Shown one piece after another: positions 1 through 10,961 of a stretch of 64,000 nucleotides of DNA (within the stretch, counting starts at the first letter, position 1; each line of letters opens with the position of its first letter). A program made the translations under genes and the position numbers. Origin of the DNA: Phanerochaete sordida (lineage: Eukaryota; Basidiomycota; Agaricomycetes; Polyporales; Phanerochaetaceae); contig BPQB01000003.1 in the NCBI GenBank assembly GCA_019973155.2, positions 496,001 through 560,000 of the forward strand. The letters are read 5' to 3'. The notes beneath the pieces are model-generated. The model did no database searches, was not told the origin of the DNA, and worked only from the letters and a program-made list of their open reading frames with translations.

Positions 1-417
1 CAGCAACCCGGACAATGACGGGGCTGCCGTCGGTGTTGAGCCTCATGAAATGCTCCCCTACGCTGAATACATGTATTTTGTAGCTGTCGCCGTCCGCCAT
101 TCCGAAGGTGTAGCTGTAGACCTTGTCGATGACGAACCGGAAGGTGTACTGGAAGGGACCAGTCCCCGCGTCACCGAAGAAGTACTTGAGGATCCCGGTC
201 GTCTTCTGGAAGTCCTCTGGCAGGGTGATCCACTTGTTCTCCACCGTCCAGTGGACGGGGATATCGAACGCGTCATCCCCTTGGGCGGCGGACTGAGCGA
301 CCGCGGCTCCCGCAGCGCCAGCGCCATCGACAGCGGTCCCGACCTCGTACTCGACACCGCGTGAGCTGACGGCTTTCTTCCACTGAACGCTGCCGTATTC
401 GAATCTGCCGAGGATAT
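1..417 (-). CDS. Unknown protein, 3' part of gene runs off the left edge
   Basis: On the minus strand an open frame runs from about 417 to the window edge without a stop. It reads as an ordinary folded protein: it begins near DILGRFEYGSVQWKK, has an Ala/Gly-rich stretch, then IPVHWTVENKWITLPEDF and later YTFRFVIDKVYSYTFGM, alternating hydrophobic and polar residues as in beta strands. I do not recognise the family. The upstream side at 418-421 reads as an AG acceptor, and the frame is closed by TGA a little further upstream, so 417 is an exon border and not the gene start; the 5' exon was not found. The 3' end and stop lie outside the window. Coding status is inferred from frame length and composition. 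Confidence 0.5.
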
Positions 418-1150
418 CTATCGTCAGCCGAGGTTTTGATTCCGGCGTAGAGTATGAGATCGCTCACGACTGTGCCATGGTTTTTGACTTATCAAAGGGA
501 TAAGAGGATGCTGAGGGGTCGGTGAGATGAGCCAGGGGAACTGCAGACCTTTTAAAGCATCACCCTCACCGCTTCCACGCCTTGGGACTTGACAGGGCGA
601 GCACAATTTTGGGACTCTTACCTTAGGGTTACCCTGGTTGTGAGATGATACTCGGCCTGCAGCGTTCAAGCCAGTCTTCCAGGTACGGAGGAGGAGCCCG
701 TTGGTATTAGCGACGAAGGAATGTCATACAAACACTCCACCGAATGTAAAGACCGCTATTCTAGGCGGTCAAGTGAGCTCAGAGAGGTCACGATGTAACA
801 CGCGGCTCGGCTACATTCGATAGCTGCAAGTGTATGTGACGGGAAGCCGCGCGAGATGAATGGTAAGAATGATGAGAGAGGCGGAGGTGGAGCCTGCCAG
901 GGCACATACGATCACAGAAAGCCGTGCGATGATAACTGTGGAAGCAGAGCTCACTGGAGTGCTGTAGAGCCAGGCGAGCACTTGCACGACCTGCAGGAAT
1001 TTGCCCGTGAAGTGCAAACAGAACGCGACGCGGAGGACATGCAGGTGACGCCTCTTCTCCGCCGTGAGAGCATTCCACTTGCAAACACGCGGCCTAAGCG
1101 AGGGCGATTGATGCGGCCGCGAGCGAGCGCGGCCAGACTGACGCGCGGGA
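418..1150. other. Intergenic, no gene supported
   Basis: Short frames exist on both strands, but none has a recognisable domain, splice-consistent continuation or convincing composition. The 5' exon or promoter of the partial gene at the left edge should lie in the first few hundred bases here. Confidence 0.5.
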
Positions 1151-1273
1151 CGTGCCCCACGTCGCGCTGAGTGCCTTATTTTACATGGGGTACGCGGGCG
1201 GTCATGCTCCCAGCCAGATTTCTCGTGCCCCACGACGCGAAATGCGACTTATGTTACATGGGGCACGCGGAGG
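1151..1273. repeat. Degenerate direct repeat, two 50-bp units 73 bp apart
   Basis: Units at 1151-1200 and 1224-1273 align without gaps at roughly 80% identity. Each opens with CGTGCCCCACG and closes with TTACATGGGG followed by an ACGCGG block. Because the opening and closing blocks are near-complementary, each unit can also form an imperfect hairpin (GTGCCCC against GGGGCAC, exact in the second unit). No coding frame explains it. It could be a paired protein-binding site or the remnant of a mobile element. Confidence 0.65.
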
Positions 1274-1715
1274 ACTCCGGGGCGCGGCCTGCGGCGCCAG
1301 GCTTCACGTCCTGCGAGCCCTCCATCAATCACTCGGTAAGCGGCGGCGACGACTTGCGCACTGTGCGCAGCTTGTCCCTCCACCTCCTGCCTTATTAAAA
1401 TTACCAATATATTTTTCCACACACTAGACAACTGTGCCTACAGGCCTGCCGATTTGCGCAGCGATTGGGCGACGGGTGGGAGGCCGACGAACTCGAACGC
1501 ACCTTCGGGCGCGATCCGAGGTGCCCGGGGTCTCGGCATGCGCTCCCGTGCCGCTTCCGGGCGCTTCGGGCTCGTGTATCCCGGAGCGATTCAAGGATAG
1601 CTTTGCATGCAACGCATGGAAGTGAACGCATACGCGCATGTGCCTTGGGGCTGGAGCTGAACGCACCAAGACCCCGACCGACCTGTGACACGGAGTGAAA
1701 TGATAGCTCAAATTC

Positions 1716-1754
1716 GTAAGGTAGGCCCAGTTCACGCACGGTTGCATCACATGA
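1716..1754 (+). repeat. Left arm of 39-bp perfect inverted repeat
   Basis: Begins GTAAGGTAGGCCCAG and ends GCATCACATGA; its exact reverse complement is at 2390-2428. Homology stops abruptly at both edges. Confidence 0.9.
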
Positions 1755-2389
1755 TGTGTGACACTCTGTGACGCACTGGCGCGGGAAACGCGGGGGCGGG
1801 GCGTCTAAGGGGTTATCGCGGACAGGAGATAATGGAAGGGATACACAGCGAGTGATGGGGCAACTAGACTATGACCGAAGCTTTGTAGTGCTAAAGGGGT
1901 GAAAATGCAGTGGTAGCAAGCTTTTCAGCTATCTGCAGACTGCCTGACAGTCCAAGGCAATAGTCAGAAATTTGACCGAGTTTAACCCTCATATACTGGC
2001 ATAGGCAGCACCAAACTTGGTCGAGAAGGCTTCTGGCATCTATTTCCTTTATTCCAGCCTCACATGAGCAGTGATATGAGTAGAGGGTTGCAAAAGACTG
2101 GCTTTCTTACTGCGAGGTAGTTATCACACGGAAATGACGATTGATTAACACCATATTGGGAAGTGCTCGAAATCCCGCCGGCAACAGCGCTGGGCACTTC
2201 CCGCTCAATTCCGCTCTCTATCTACACTTCTTCAAGATTCTGAAACCAGAGAACTGTAGCAATCCAGTGCAATGAATATTCTCTCGTCTTAAATTTCTGC
2301 CAAGCGCGATGTGACACAAGGAATAGCATTTAGAACAACTTTCCCCGGCCAAACGAGCACGAGACGCGCACAAGTGTGACAGCCGCTCG

Positions 2390-2428
2390 TCATGTGATGC
2401 AACCGTGCGTGAACTGGGCCTACCTTAC
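2390..2428 (-). repeat. Right arm of 39-bp perfect inverted repeat
   Basis: Exact reverse complement of 1716-1754, with no mismatch over 39 bases. Confidence 0.9.
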
Positions 2429-2986
2429 TTACTTGGAGGCGACATGACTCAGTTGGCACTGACGTGTATGCCACTACGTCCCACTACAATCATAGTAAGC
2501 TGTATCGTGGCGTCTTGACTTAGAGGCCGAGCAGAACGCTACAGCTTCAGCTTGAGCGTTGAACCCGCTTGAGGAAGCGTTCGAAGCAATGCACAGAAAA
2601 GGTTGCTGGGCTGACCGACCAGTGATACGTGCACGAGCCAGCAAGACTTAAGACGCAATATTCAAGGCAAAGAGAAGATAAACGCGACGAGGTGGTGGTA
2701 GTGTAACTGCTGGTCGTCCCAGGCTCAGCGAACCGGTCCGGGCAGACGCCCAACCTAGCAGCGTCTGTCGACGCGTCCCACGACGCGGTCATTACAGTAC
2801 GGCGCCTCTGCCTCTTCCTCCTGGCTCCTGCCCTCTCTCTATCTTCCTCTTCCTCCTGCTCTCTCCATCTTTCTCTTTCCACGTCAGACGCTCGTGACAT
2901 TACTACACTCTGGATGAACGCTCCTGTGTGGGGGGAATTACAGTCATTCCTCTCGACGCATTTCATAGGACGACAGACAGGACGAC

Positions 2987-5182
2987 ATGGGCGCAGTTGT
3001 GAAGGAAGCAACGGAAGTGAAGGCCCTGGGTGAGTGTTTGGGTTTCGCTAACTTTCCATCCTTAGACGTCAGACTAATGGCGCAAACTGCAGTGGATGAA
3101 GTCTCTGCACCTGAGATCTGGCTCACTGAAGACCAAGAAGCTGTACTGGACCAGTTTCGTTCGGGAAAGAGCGTCTTCTTCACCGGAAGCGCGGGGACCG
3201 GAAAGTCTCTCCTTATGCGCCGAATCATCCATGAGTGCCACCACGTCCGGAGAATGAAGAAGTGCGAGATCGCCGTGACGGCACCAACAGCAATGGCGGC
3301 CATGAATATTGACGGGTTTACCATACACTCCTGGGCCGGGATAGGAATTGGCGTGGGCTCTGTCGACAAACTCTTGAAGAAGGTTCTAGGTGCAGCACAC
3401 TCTGAAGATATCGATCCTCAGCAGGGATCCGAAGAGAGCAGAGATCGCGCAACGAGCCCGAAGCGCAGGTGGCTGGAGTGCAGAGTCCTCATTATTGATG
3501 AGAGTGCGTAATATCTGGCCGTTGGTCAATATGAGCTGACTTCTCCGGACAGTCTCAATGCTTGAAAGATCGCTTTTCGACAAGCTTGTCAGCTTTATCT
3601 CTCGAGTAACTCCCCGCAACACTCACGCTCACCACTCCGTATGCAGGAGGAAATTGCTCGTATCATCCGACATGATGCCAGACCCTTCGGCGGGATTCAG
3701 GTATGCGCCAATGGTACGTCTCGTTGAACATCCGCTCAGCCACGGTAGCTCGTACTCTCCGGCGATTTCTTACAATTACCCCCAATTGGACGTGATGCGA
3801 AATTTGTCTATCGAAGTAGATGCTGGACGCGGTGTATTGAGAAGCCCATGGTGCTCAAGACTGTGTTCCGACAGAAAGAGCTGAGTAAGGAGATTCTCCG
3901 TCGACGGTGTGTGTACCCTTCACTCAAGCTGACTTCATGATAAGAATTCGTCGACTACCTGAATCAACTGCGAATGGGAGAGGTGACTCCCGAAGCATTA
4001 GCTTTCTTCCAACGCCTTTCCCGCCCGGTGACCTATGGGGATGGTATCAGGCCAACGGAATTGTACGTCACTTGACCTTGTGCTCGTCTGAAGTTCATGA
4101 TCGTGCATCAGATTTTCTACACGGTGGGAAGTGGACGTTAAGAACGCATTTGAACTCGAGAAGCTCCCAGGCAGGACGCGCACTTTCAGGAGCGTGGACT
4201 CGCCCGGTCGAGATCCAGTAACGGACAAGATGCTCAAAGGCGACGAGCTGACTAAGGCTCTCGAGCGCATCTCAGCGCCAGAACGACTCGAGCTAAAGGC
4301 AAGCACACCCCATGTCATCGGGGCATGGCGGTACTTACACCTCACGCTGTGCAGGAAGGGGCTCAGGTCATGCTGCTTCAGGTGTGGAATGGCTCTCCGT
4401 ATTCTGGCCGTCTGCTAAACTGCGCTACAGACTCTTGTGCAGAACTTCCTTGTCAACGGCTCGGTGGGCACTGTCATCAGCTACTGTACCGGCGCGGCGG
4501 CCTTGGCCTCCCATTATGTTTGGTTTGGACACAGTTCCCAGATGTGCCTTCTCGCCGGGCGAGGCCCGAGGACTGGCAAGGCGGGCGAGCGAGAAACAGC
4601 CGAGATGGAACGCTTGAAGCTGGACCCACACCTCTGGCCCGTGGTGCGATTTGCTGTGGGGCGATCGAAGGACCGCACCATTGATGTGTGCTGCGTACCG
4701 CTGCTGTTCACGGCTATGCATGCCACTGGGGGAGTCGCTGCACATCGGGAACAGGTGAGGACTGTGCGATGAACCAGCTATGTAGCTGAACTCGAGACGA
4801 ATTGCAGGTGCCCCTTATGCTTTCGTACGCCCTCACAATACACAAGGCGCAAGGCCAGACACTTGAACGTGTGAAAGTCGATTTGAAGCGGGCATTTACG
4901 AAAGGACAATGTAGGCTCACCAGATACTCTGCACGGTTTTACGCTGACTTCAAGACTGCCCTAGGCTACGTCGCACTGTCTCGCGCCGTCAGTGCAGACG
5001 CGCTGCAGGTGCTCAACTTCGACCCCGAGAAGTAAGTACGGATACACGCTCAGCGACTGTGCGCTCACCCTCTGAATAGAATCAAGGCCGATGCAGACGT
5101 GATCAGATGGCTACGGGGGCTCAAGCACCAATCGGCGTTGGACGAGACGCTCGCGTTCTGGGATGATATGGTTGAGTGCTAA
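2987..5182 (+). CDS. PIF1: PIF1-family DNA helicase
   Basis: Superfamily 1B helicase that unwinds DNA 5' to 3'; in yeast Pif1 acts on mitochondrial DNA, telomeres and G-quadruplexes. Visible motifs in order: Walker [14 protein letters not shown] near 3170; motif Ia TAPTAMAA; Walker B VLIIDE joined across an intron to [38 protein letters not shown]; the C-terminal [15 protein letters not shown]; and YVALSRAVS. The last exon ends [10 protein letters not shown]. About nine short introns are needed, giving roughly 550 residues, which is compact but carries the full motif set. The start at 2987 lies in a long frame; ATG 3079 is an alternative in the same frame and a GTGAGT at 3030 could begin a 36-nt intron. 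Ten-odd exons in correct order argue for an intact gene. Next gene downstream is on the same strand, 390 bp away. Confidence 0.88.
4299..4354 (+). other. GC-AG intron in the PIF1-like helicase gene
   Basis: The exon ending LELK is followed by GCAAGC and a 56-nt intron closing GTGCAG; the next exon begins EGAQVMLLQ. This restores the conserved PIF1 GAQVMLL motif. GCAAGC after AAG matches the GC-donor consensus; I see no GT donor that gives the same protein. Confidence 0.75.
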
Positions 5183-5568
5183 TATTTGTTGAACATGTAT
5201 TTGTATCACTGCCTTTGCAGGATCTACGGTGGGTTTATTTTAGGATTTACATACTGTCTCTTTCGCTGATGGCGCTTTGCAGACTGTGGCCGTGGCAGCT
5301 GAGCGTGGCGTGGGAATCGCGAACACGTTTCCTCGAGCTTGACCACAATATTCTAACCGCTGTTACTCTCTCCATCCTACGCTCATCTGAACTCTGAGCC
5401 ATATCACGGATCTTACGGATCTTATAGCTGTGAGGTCTCGATGTCATCTCAGCCAGGTTCGCGGGCATCACGAGGCTTAGGGTAGCAATTCCATGGCCGT
5501 CCCTGTCTCACGAGTCGCTGGGGAGTGTGCGGTCGTAGTAGGTCTCTCCCAGCTCTCATTCTGCCACC

Positions 5569-7149
5569 ATGCAAACCCTGCGCAGGCCTCTTGCTACAGC
5601 AGTGTCCGGTACGAGGGCTGTACGCCAGCGTCGCATCGAGTACACGTCAGAGGGTGCTGTCTGTGTTTCGTACGACGCCTTGCGCACTGAGCCGCTGTCG
5701 CTCACGCCTTCCATCGGTGAGTGATCACACCTCATCTCGGCGTTGTCGATGTTCAGGCTCTGCGTGCTATAGAAAAGGCTCTGGGGTCACAGCCTGATGC
5801 GTTGGGTGTCATCATCGTGCGCGAACTGCCCGAGCAGTTCAAGAGGATCCGTCAGCAGGTGCTGAGGCTCGCCTACACTTTCGCAGAACTCCCTGAAGCA
5901 GTTCGGGAGCAGTTTGCCGACCCGGATAGCAGATACAGGTGTGTACGACTTAGATATTGGGCATATTGAATTTGTAGTTTACGCCGTTATTTCAGCTTTG
6001 GGTGGTCTCATGGCAAGGTATGTGCCGATGGGTCGCGAATCTGCAGCCCTGCCTAATTAGACATTCACTAGGAAATTATGAACGGTAAACCAGGCACGTG
6101 GGATGTCCCCTGTACCTGCTCAACGGCTGACTAACCTGAATGCAGATTATCTGAAGGGATCATATTATGCCAATCCAATCATGGACCAGCCCGAAGTTTC
6201 GCAAGAGCTGAGTCGAACATACCCAGAGTATTACGGCAGGAATATATGTGCGTATGCTCCTCACGCGTCACAGATGACATTCAAGCCTTCCACAGGGCCC
6301 AGTGGCGTAGTTGGTGTCGAAGGCTTTGAGCGAGCATTCAAGTCTCTCGGAAGGTGCGGCGGGCAGGGTGTCTTGGAAACTGGAAATTGCGGCCTTTTCT
6401 CACTATCATCATGAGATAGATTAATGTTCGACGTTGGTTGCGATCTTGCGGCGGCTTGTCAACCCTTCGGTAAGCTTTATTTGCTGCGCTCAAGCCTTCA
6501 TTTTATTTATCTGAAACGTTTCCTTAGCTTCATCATATTTGACGGATTCTTCGCTTTCGCTCGTCGACATTATCCGCAGATCCCAAATACCGAAGGCACG
6601 GCTGTTGCACTACTTCCCGCCTACTCTGGACGAGCCTCATTTCAACGGAGACGAGCCTATCGACAGCTGGTGTGGACTCCACAAAGACCACTCCTTACTG
6701 AGCGGCCTATGCTCCGTAAGTAGCATCTATCGATGTGTTCATCTGTCCTAGCCAACACGCGGACATTACAGGCGATGTACCTCGAGGCCCCAGAGGACAA
6801 ATCACAGGCCCCCAGAGCCATCGACGCGCCCTCCGCGTCCTCAGGCCTTTACGTCCGCACGCGGGGCGGCACGCTCACGAAGGTATCGATCCCGACCGAC
6901 TGCCTCGCCTTCCAGACAGGCGAGGCCCTCGAGCTCGCGACAGCGGGTCGCCTGCGCGCGACGCAGCACTGCGTGCGTGTTGGCCTCGGCGGCGATGTCG
7001 CGCGCGCGGCACGCATCTCGCGCGAGACGTTCGCGGTCTTCATGGGCCCTGACGTCGACCAGCAGCTGTCCAGCACCGAGACGTTCGGGCAGCTCAGCAA
7101 GCGGCGGTTCGACGAGCATTACGGTGGCTCGGAGCACCCGAGGCTGTGA
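5569..7149 (+). CDS. 2-oxoglutarate/Fe(II)-dependent oxygenase, clavaminate-synthase-like fold
   Basis: Predicted non-heme iron dioxygenase that uses 2-oxoglutarate and O2; substrate unknown. The protein starts MQTLRRPLATAVSGTRAVRQ, a basic, possibly mitochondrial, N-terminus. Landmarks: VIIVRELPEQFKR, SFGWSHGK, LKGSYYANP, EGFERAFKSLG, FDVGCDLAAACQPF, RLLHYFPP, then the iron-binding HxD in CGLHKDHSLL and the distal histidine in ATQHCVRV. These are the marks of the large fungal family related to isopenicillin-N and clavaminate synthases. About seven or eight introns give around 370 residues, the usual length. One intron (6094-6145) uses a GC donor if the protein reads NGKPDY; a GT donor nine bases upstream (6085) would keep the frame and drop three residues. 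Tail-to-tail with the RhoGAP gene. Confidence 0.8.
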
Positions 7150-7611
7150 TTTGTGTATATGATTCGTGTTCGACATGTGCAGCAATTACACGAGGCAGCT
7201 CGAGGCGAAGAAGGACGCGGATAAATGATTGCATAAGAACTACGAAATGTACTTCGCAAAGCACAAGTCCGTCGGTGAACATATAGCAACACGGGTGGAG
7301 TGGGTAACCAAGTGAATGAACTAGTACTACAGAGAGCGCGCCGCAGGACTACGGGGAATCAAGCTCAGGCCGAAGGATTATTACACTGTATGCAAGTAGC
7401 GCAGTACGAGGTGGAAGAAAGGACAGGTACCCAAGCCAAACCAACACCGATGCGCGAGACGACTATATACCCATAACATCGTGAGACAACGCGAGAGCGA
7501 GAGGGAGAAAACAGTTCGAGATCAAGGTTCAAGCGCGACAGGGTGCATTTAGTGATACACAGTTCAGGGTATACATCCAGGTGGCTGGGCATGATGGACG
7601 GACGGCGGCGC

Positions 7612-10600
7612 CTACGGCGACTCCGACGACGAGCTGCCGTCTTGCCGGTGCCGCGTCGAGCCCTGCGTGGAGATCGACCCCCGGCTAGGGGAGTTTCCGA
7701 GGGCTAACGGCTTGATCGATGGCGGCGGAGTCGCAGGTGTCCGCCGTCCGCTGGAGGATATCGAGGCGGTTGGGGATATCGCGGTGGCAAAGCTCTTGCC
7801 TGTCGAAGGCCCAGAGGGCGGGGCATCGTCGAGTGAGACGTAATTCGCGAGGATCGCCTCCTCCGGTAAAGTCGCCGCGTCGAACCCTACGTCAAGCGCG
7901 GACACGTTCGTCGGCGCCGTTGATGCCAGGGATGGCTGGCTGTCAGACCATGGAGACTTGAGAGGTGCCAGGGGTGCCGGGACGATCCTCTGGCGCCTCG
8001 GCGATGGAGGCACTGATGGCGGTCCTTGCGTACGCGGGACGTCCTCCACATTGAAGTTCTCGTCGAACCACTGCGCCGATCGTGGGGGCGGTGGCAGAGA
8101 CTGCCTGACCCCACCAGGTTGCCCAGCACGGAGCGATGGGTGTATGCTGTTTGCTGGACGCGAGGGCAGCTGAGGCGTGAAGTCTTCTGGCGGCTGCAGA
8201 TGCTCAAACGACCGGCGTTCGAAAGCCGGTCGGTCAAGAGATCCACGGCCAGCGACAGGCTGTGACACATGCGTTGGCTGCTGCTGCTGCTGTGGGGGAG
8301 GCGGAGGCGGTGGTGGATGCGGCAGCAGCTGTTCACGAGTGCGTATATCCGGTGTCGGGATTCGTGGCGGGGGAGGTGGGGCCATCTCAGACACTTTTGT
8401 ATGCGACGACCCGTATGTCAATGCAGGGACAGGCTCTCCTGAAGGCGCTGGAGGCAGTGGGGGCGATGAGTTGCTCGACTGGAACAACACGTGAGCATGA
8501 GTAATGAGGTCTTCCATTAATGTGTCCTTTCGCCAGGCTGTCAGTATTGGCGATCATATGCATTCGGGCGACGACTAACCTTCCATGCTTGCACAGCGAG
8601 CAGATCGCCTCCCTTGGGCATGTCATCCTCCCCAAAGATGACGCTCCCAAAGACAATCGCAAGATTCTTCGCGTCCATCTTGTTCTTGTCGCTGTGCGAG
8701 GCGACCTTCGCAAGGTGCTCAAGAATAGCTTTCAGCGTTGCCTGGTGTACAGGTGGCAGCCTTCGTATCTTCGAGCGCAGCAAGCGGAAATTGCTGGATA
8801 TATGCCCGGCTGAACACTGTCAGGCTTAGTTGAGACATCCATAGCGAAGGCCCTCACCAATTTCTTCCGTGTGCTGCTGCCGTTCTTGCAGCGAGAACTT
8901 GAACACGGGCTCTGGCAGCTCGCGAAGGTAGAGCTTGCGGTGCCAGGTTCGTTAGCCGGCTAATAGCACTAGCATCCGACCCGTGACTCACCTTCAGGAG
9001 AGAAGAAACGGCATACACGTCATCTACCGCGGGATTGAACTGGAAGGCCTCTTCGTCGCGCTCAATCTTATGTTGAAGTTCCTGCACTGCCGCGTGCCTG
9101 CCAGATACCTAGCGAAGGCGCGTCAGTTCAGCTCAAACGCCGATATATTCTGAGAGCACTGACTCGGTATATGCCCTCCGCATCCAATCCACGGCTCTCG
9201 ATCTCGTCTATGCATTGTCGCACAATCTTCGGGACTTCACCGTCGGCGAGCCCCTTCGAGGTCGCGTAGTCGACGAGGGTAACGCCAAAGATGAGATCTC
9301 GGCACTCGCCTACTGCAAAGTTATCGTAGTAGAGCGGCTTGGGAGTGGCGAGCGCGAGGAGGCGGGGGATGTTCGTAGAGAGAAGCGCGGTATCCTTTTC
9401 AGGATTTATCTTTTCTATATATACGCGCGCGTGGTTGCACATCTGCATTTGGGTCGCATATGTGGCTCTGTGTAAAGCGTGAGTCTTCGGAGCGAGCCAT
9501 AGACGCCATCGATATTGCTCACATTACACTGTCAGAGAAATGTACCAGGACTCGCTTCATTGTATCGGACAATTCGCGTGCAAAGGCTTCTAGACTCTGT
9601 AACGAAAGTGAGAACAAAGGCAAGGGCGATGAATAAGAATACGAACATTGTACCCGCCTTCCAGCATCTTGATCCTCCGAAGCCGCAAGGTCTCCAGCCA
9701 GTGGACGCCTTTCCGGTATTCCTTGTCTGACCTGAGGTAAGCACACGGTCGCACGAACAGCCGCGAGCGGCATACCTGCGTCATCGGCCTCCCTCTTCGC
9801 GCGCACAGTCCGCAGCGCATTATCGGCGCGGTTCCCGTCCTTGACGTTCCCGGCCTTATCCAGGAACGTGATCAGCTGGTTGAGCTGCCGCTTGCCTGCA
9901 CAGTCGTCAGCAACGGAGAAGCGGAGCTCAGTCGCGTGCGCCTCACCCTGATGAGCCAGATCCGAGAGGGCCGTCGACGTCGACGGCGATCGATTCCGCG
10001 CCGGCGCGTTCTGGTGCGTCGACGGGCGGCGGTCCAGAGGGCGCAGCGGCTGCGGCGCAGTGACGACGGGCTTGCCTGAACCTTTGTCCGGCTTGGGCAG
10101 CACGAATGGGTTGATCTCGTGTACAGCCGTCGGGGATAGTGGCGCGCCGTTCGCCGCGGCGGCTTTGAACTCCTGGCTTCGCAGTCTGCATATGGACGGG
10201 GGCGGACGAGTGGGTGGCGTATGCGTACCTCGACGTCTTGTGACTTCTTCATGTAGCTCCGTTTAAGCTTTGGGAAGACGTTCTCTGCATAGTCTGCATG
10301 CGCGCTGATAGCTTCCTTGAGATCCTCACGGATGCGCTTTCGGATGCGCTCTTGGGTTTCCTATATGCCTGTGCTCAGACCAGCTAACAATAGACTCTTG
10401 GCAAAGCGTCACGTACCTTTAAACCTACAAGAGGCGTGATCACTTCTGATGACCAACTTGCGACAAGAGCTTGTCGCGTGTCACACTCTGCCATCTCTGG
10501 TGAGGTTCTGCACTCGAACGGCGATGGTTGCGGACGTACCTCGGTCCAGGTTGTCTCTGACCTCAGCCCACGCCGCGCGTGTGGTGTTCTTGGACAACGT

Positions 10601-10961
10601 TGGGTCATAGCGATCGTCGAAGTACGTGTCAGTGGTCTTGAGTCGCTTGTGCAACTTCCGAAGCGATTCGATACTGTGCGCGCAAGTCAGTCCGGGGGCG
10701 CGCCGCGATGCACGGCCGGCGACTCACTATGTTTCCTCGATCTTCCGTCTACCACACGAGAGGGCTGCGGTCAGCGTCCGCGGATCAGGGCGAGGACAGG
10801 GCGGGTGCGCACCGTTCTATGAAATAGGGTATGTAGCAGTCTGAGAGAAAGCGCAGGTTGCCGTCGAAGGGCAGGAGCGGGGGAGCGTTCGCGATGCTCT
10901 CGTTGAGCGAGGTGCGCGACGAGGGCCCCGCCTCTGCGGACGAGGTCATGGAGGGTTGCAT
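7612..10961 (-). CDS. RGD1: F-BAR plus RhoGAP protein, Rgd1 type
   Basis: GTPase-activating protein for Rho-family GTPases that also binds curved membrane; yeast Rgd1 acts on Rho3/Rho4 in polarised growth and actin organisation. N-terminal exon reads LPFDGNLRFLSDCYIPYF, the start of an FCH/F-BAR domain, followed by helical exons across 10.8-9.5 kb with a spacer rich in Ser/Pro. The RhoGAP domain lies at about 9450-8500: IFGVTLVDYA, then GLDAEGIYRVSG with the catalytic arginine finger, LRELPEPVFKFSL, and KNLAIVFGSVIFGED. The C-terminal 300 residues (7612-8517) are disordered, with runs of Pro and Gln suited to SH3 binding. About 15 introns; roughly 830 residues. Start chosen at 10961 (MQPSMTSS); the second Met at 10949 is equally possible, and an upstream exon was not excluded. 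Confidence 0.85.

Larger units (their letters stand above)
1716..2428. mobile_element. Candidate non-autonomous DNA element (MITE-like) with 39-bp terminal inverted repeats
   Basis: The segment is bounded by perfect inverted repeats: 1716-1754 is the exact reverse complement of 2390-2428. Between the arms are about 635 bp with no credible coding frame. Long perfect arms around a short non-coding core are typical of non-autonomous TIR transposons. Against this, I see no clear target-site duplication immediately outside the arms: the left flank ends AAATTC and the right flank begins TTACTT. The true ends may therefore lie elsewhere, or flanks may have decayed. A chance or recombination-derived inverted repeat is less likely at this length without mismatches. 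Confidence 0.55.
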
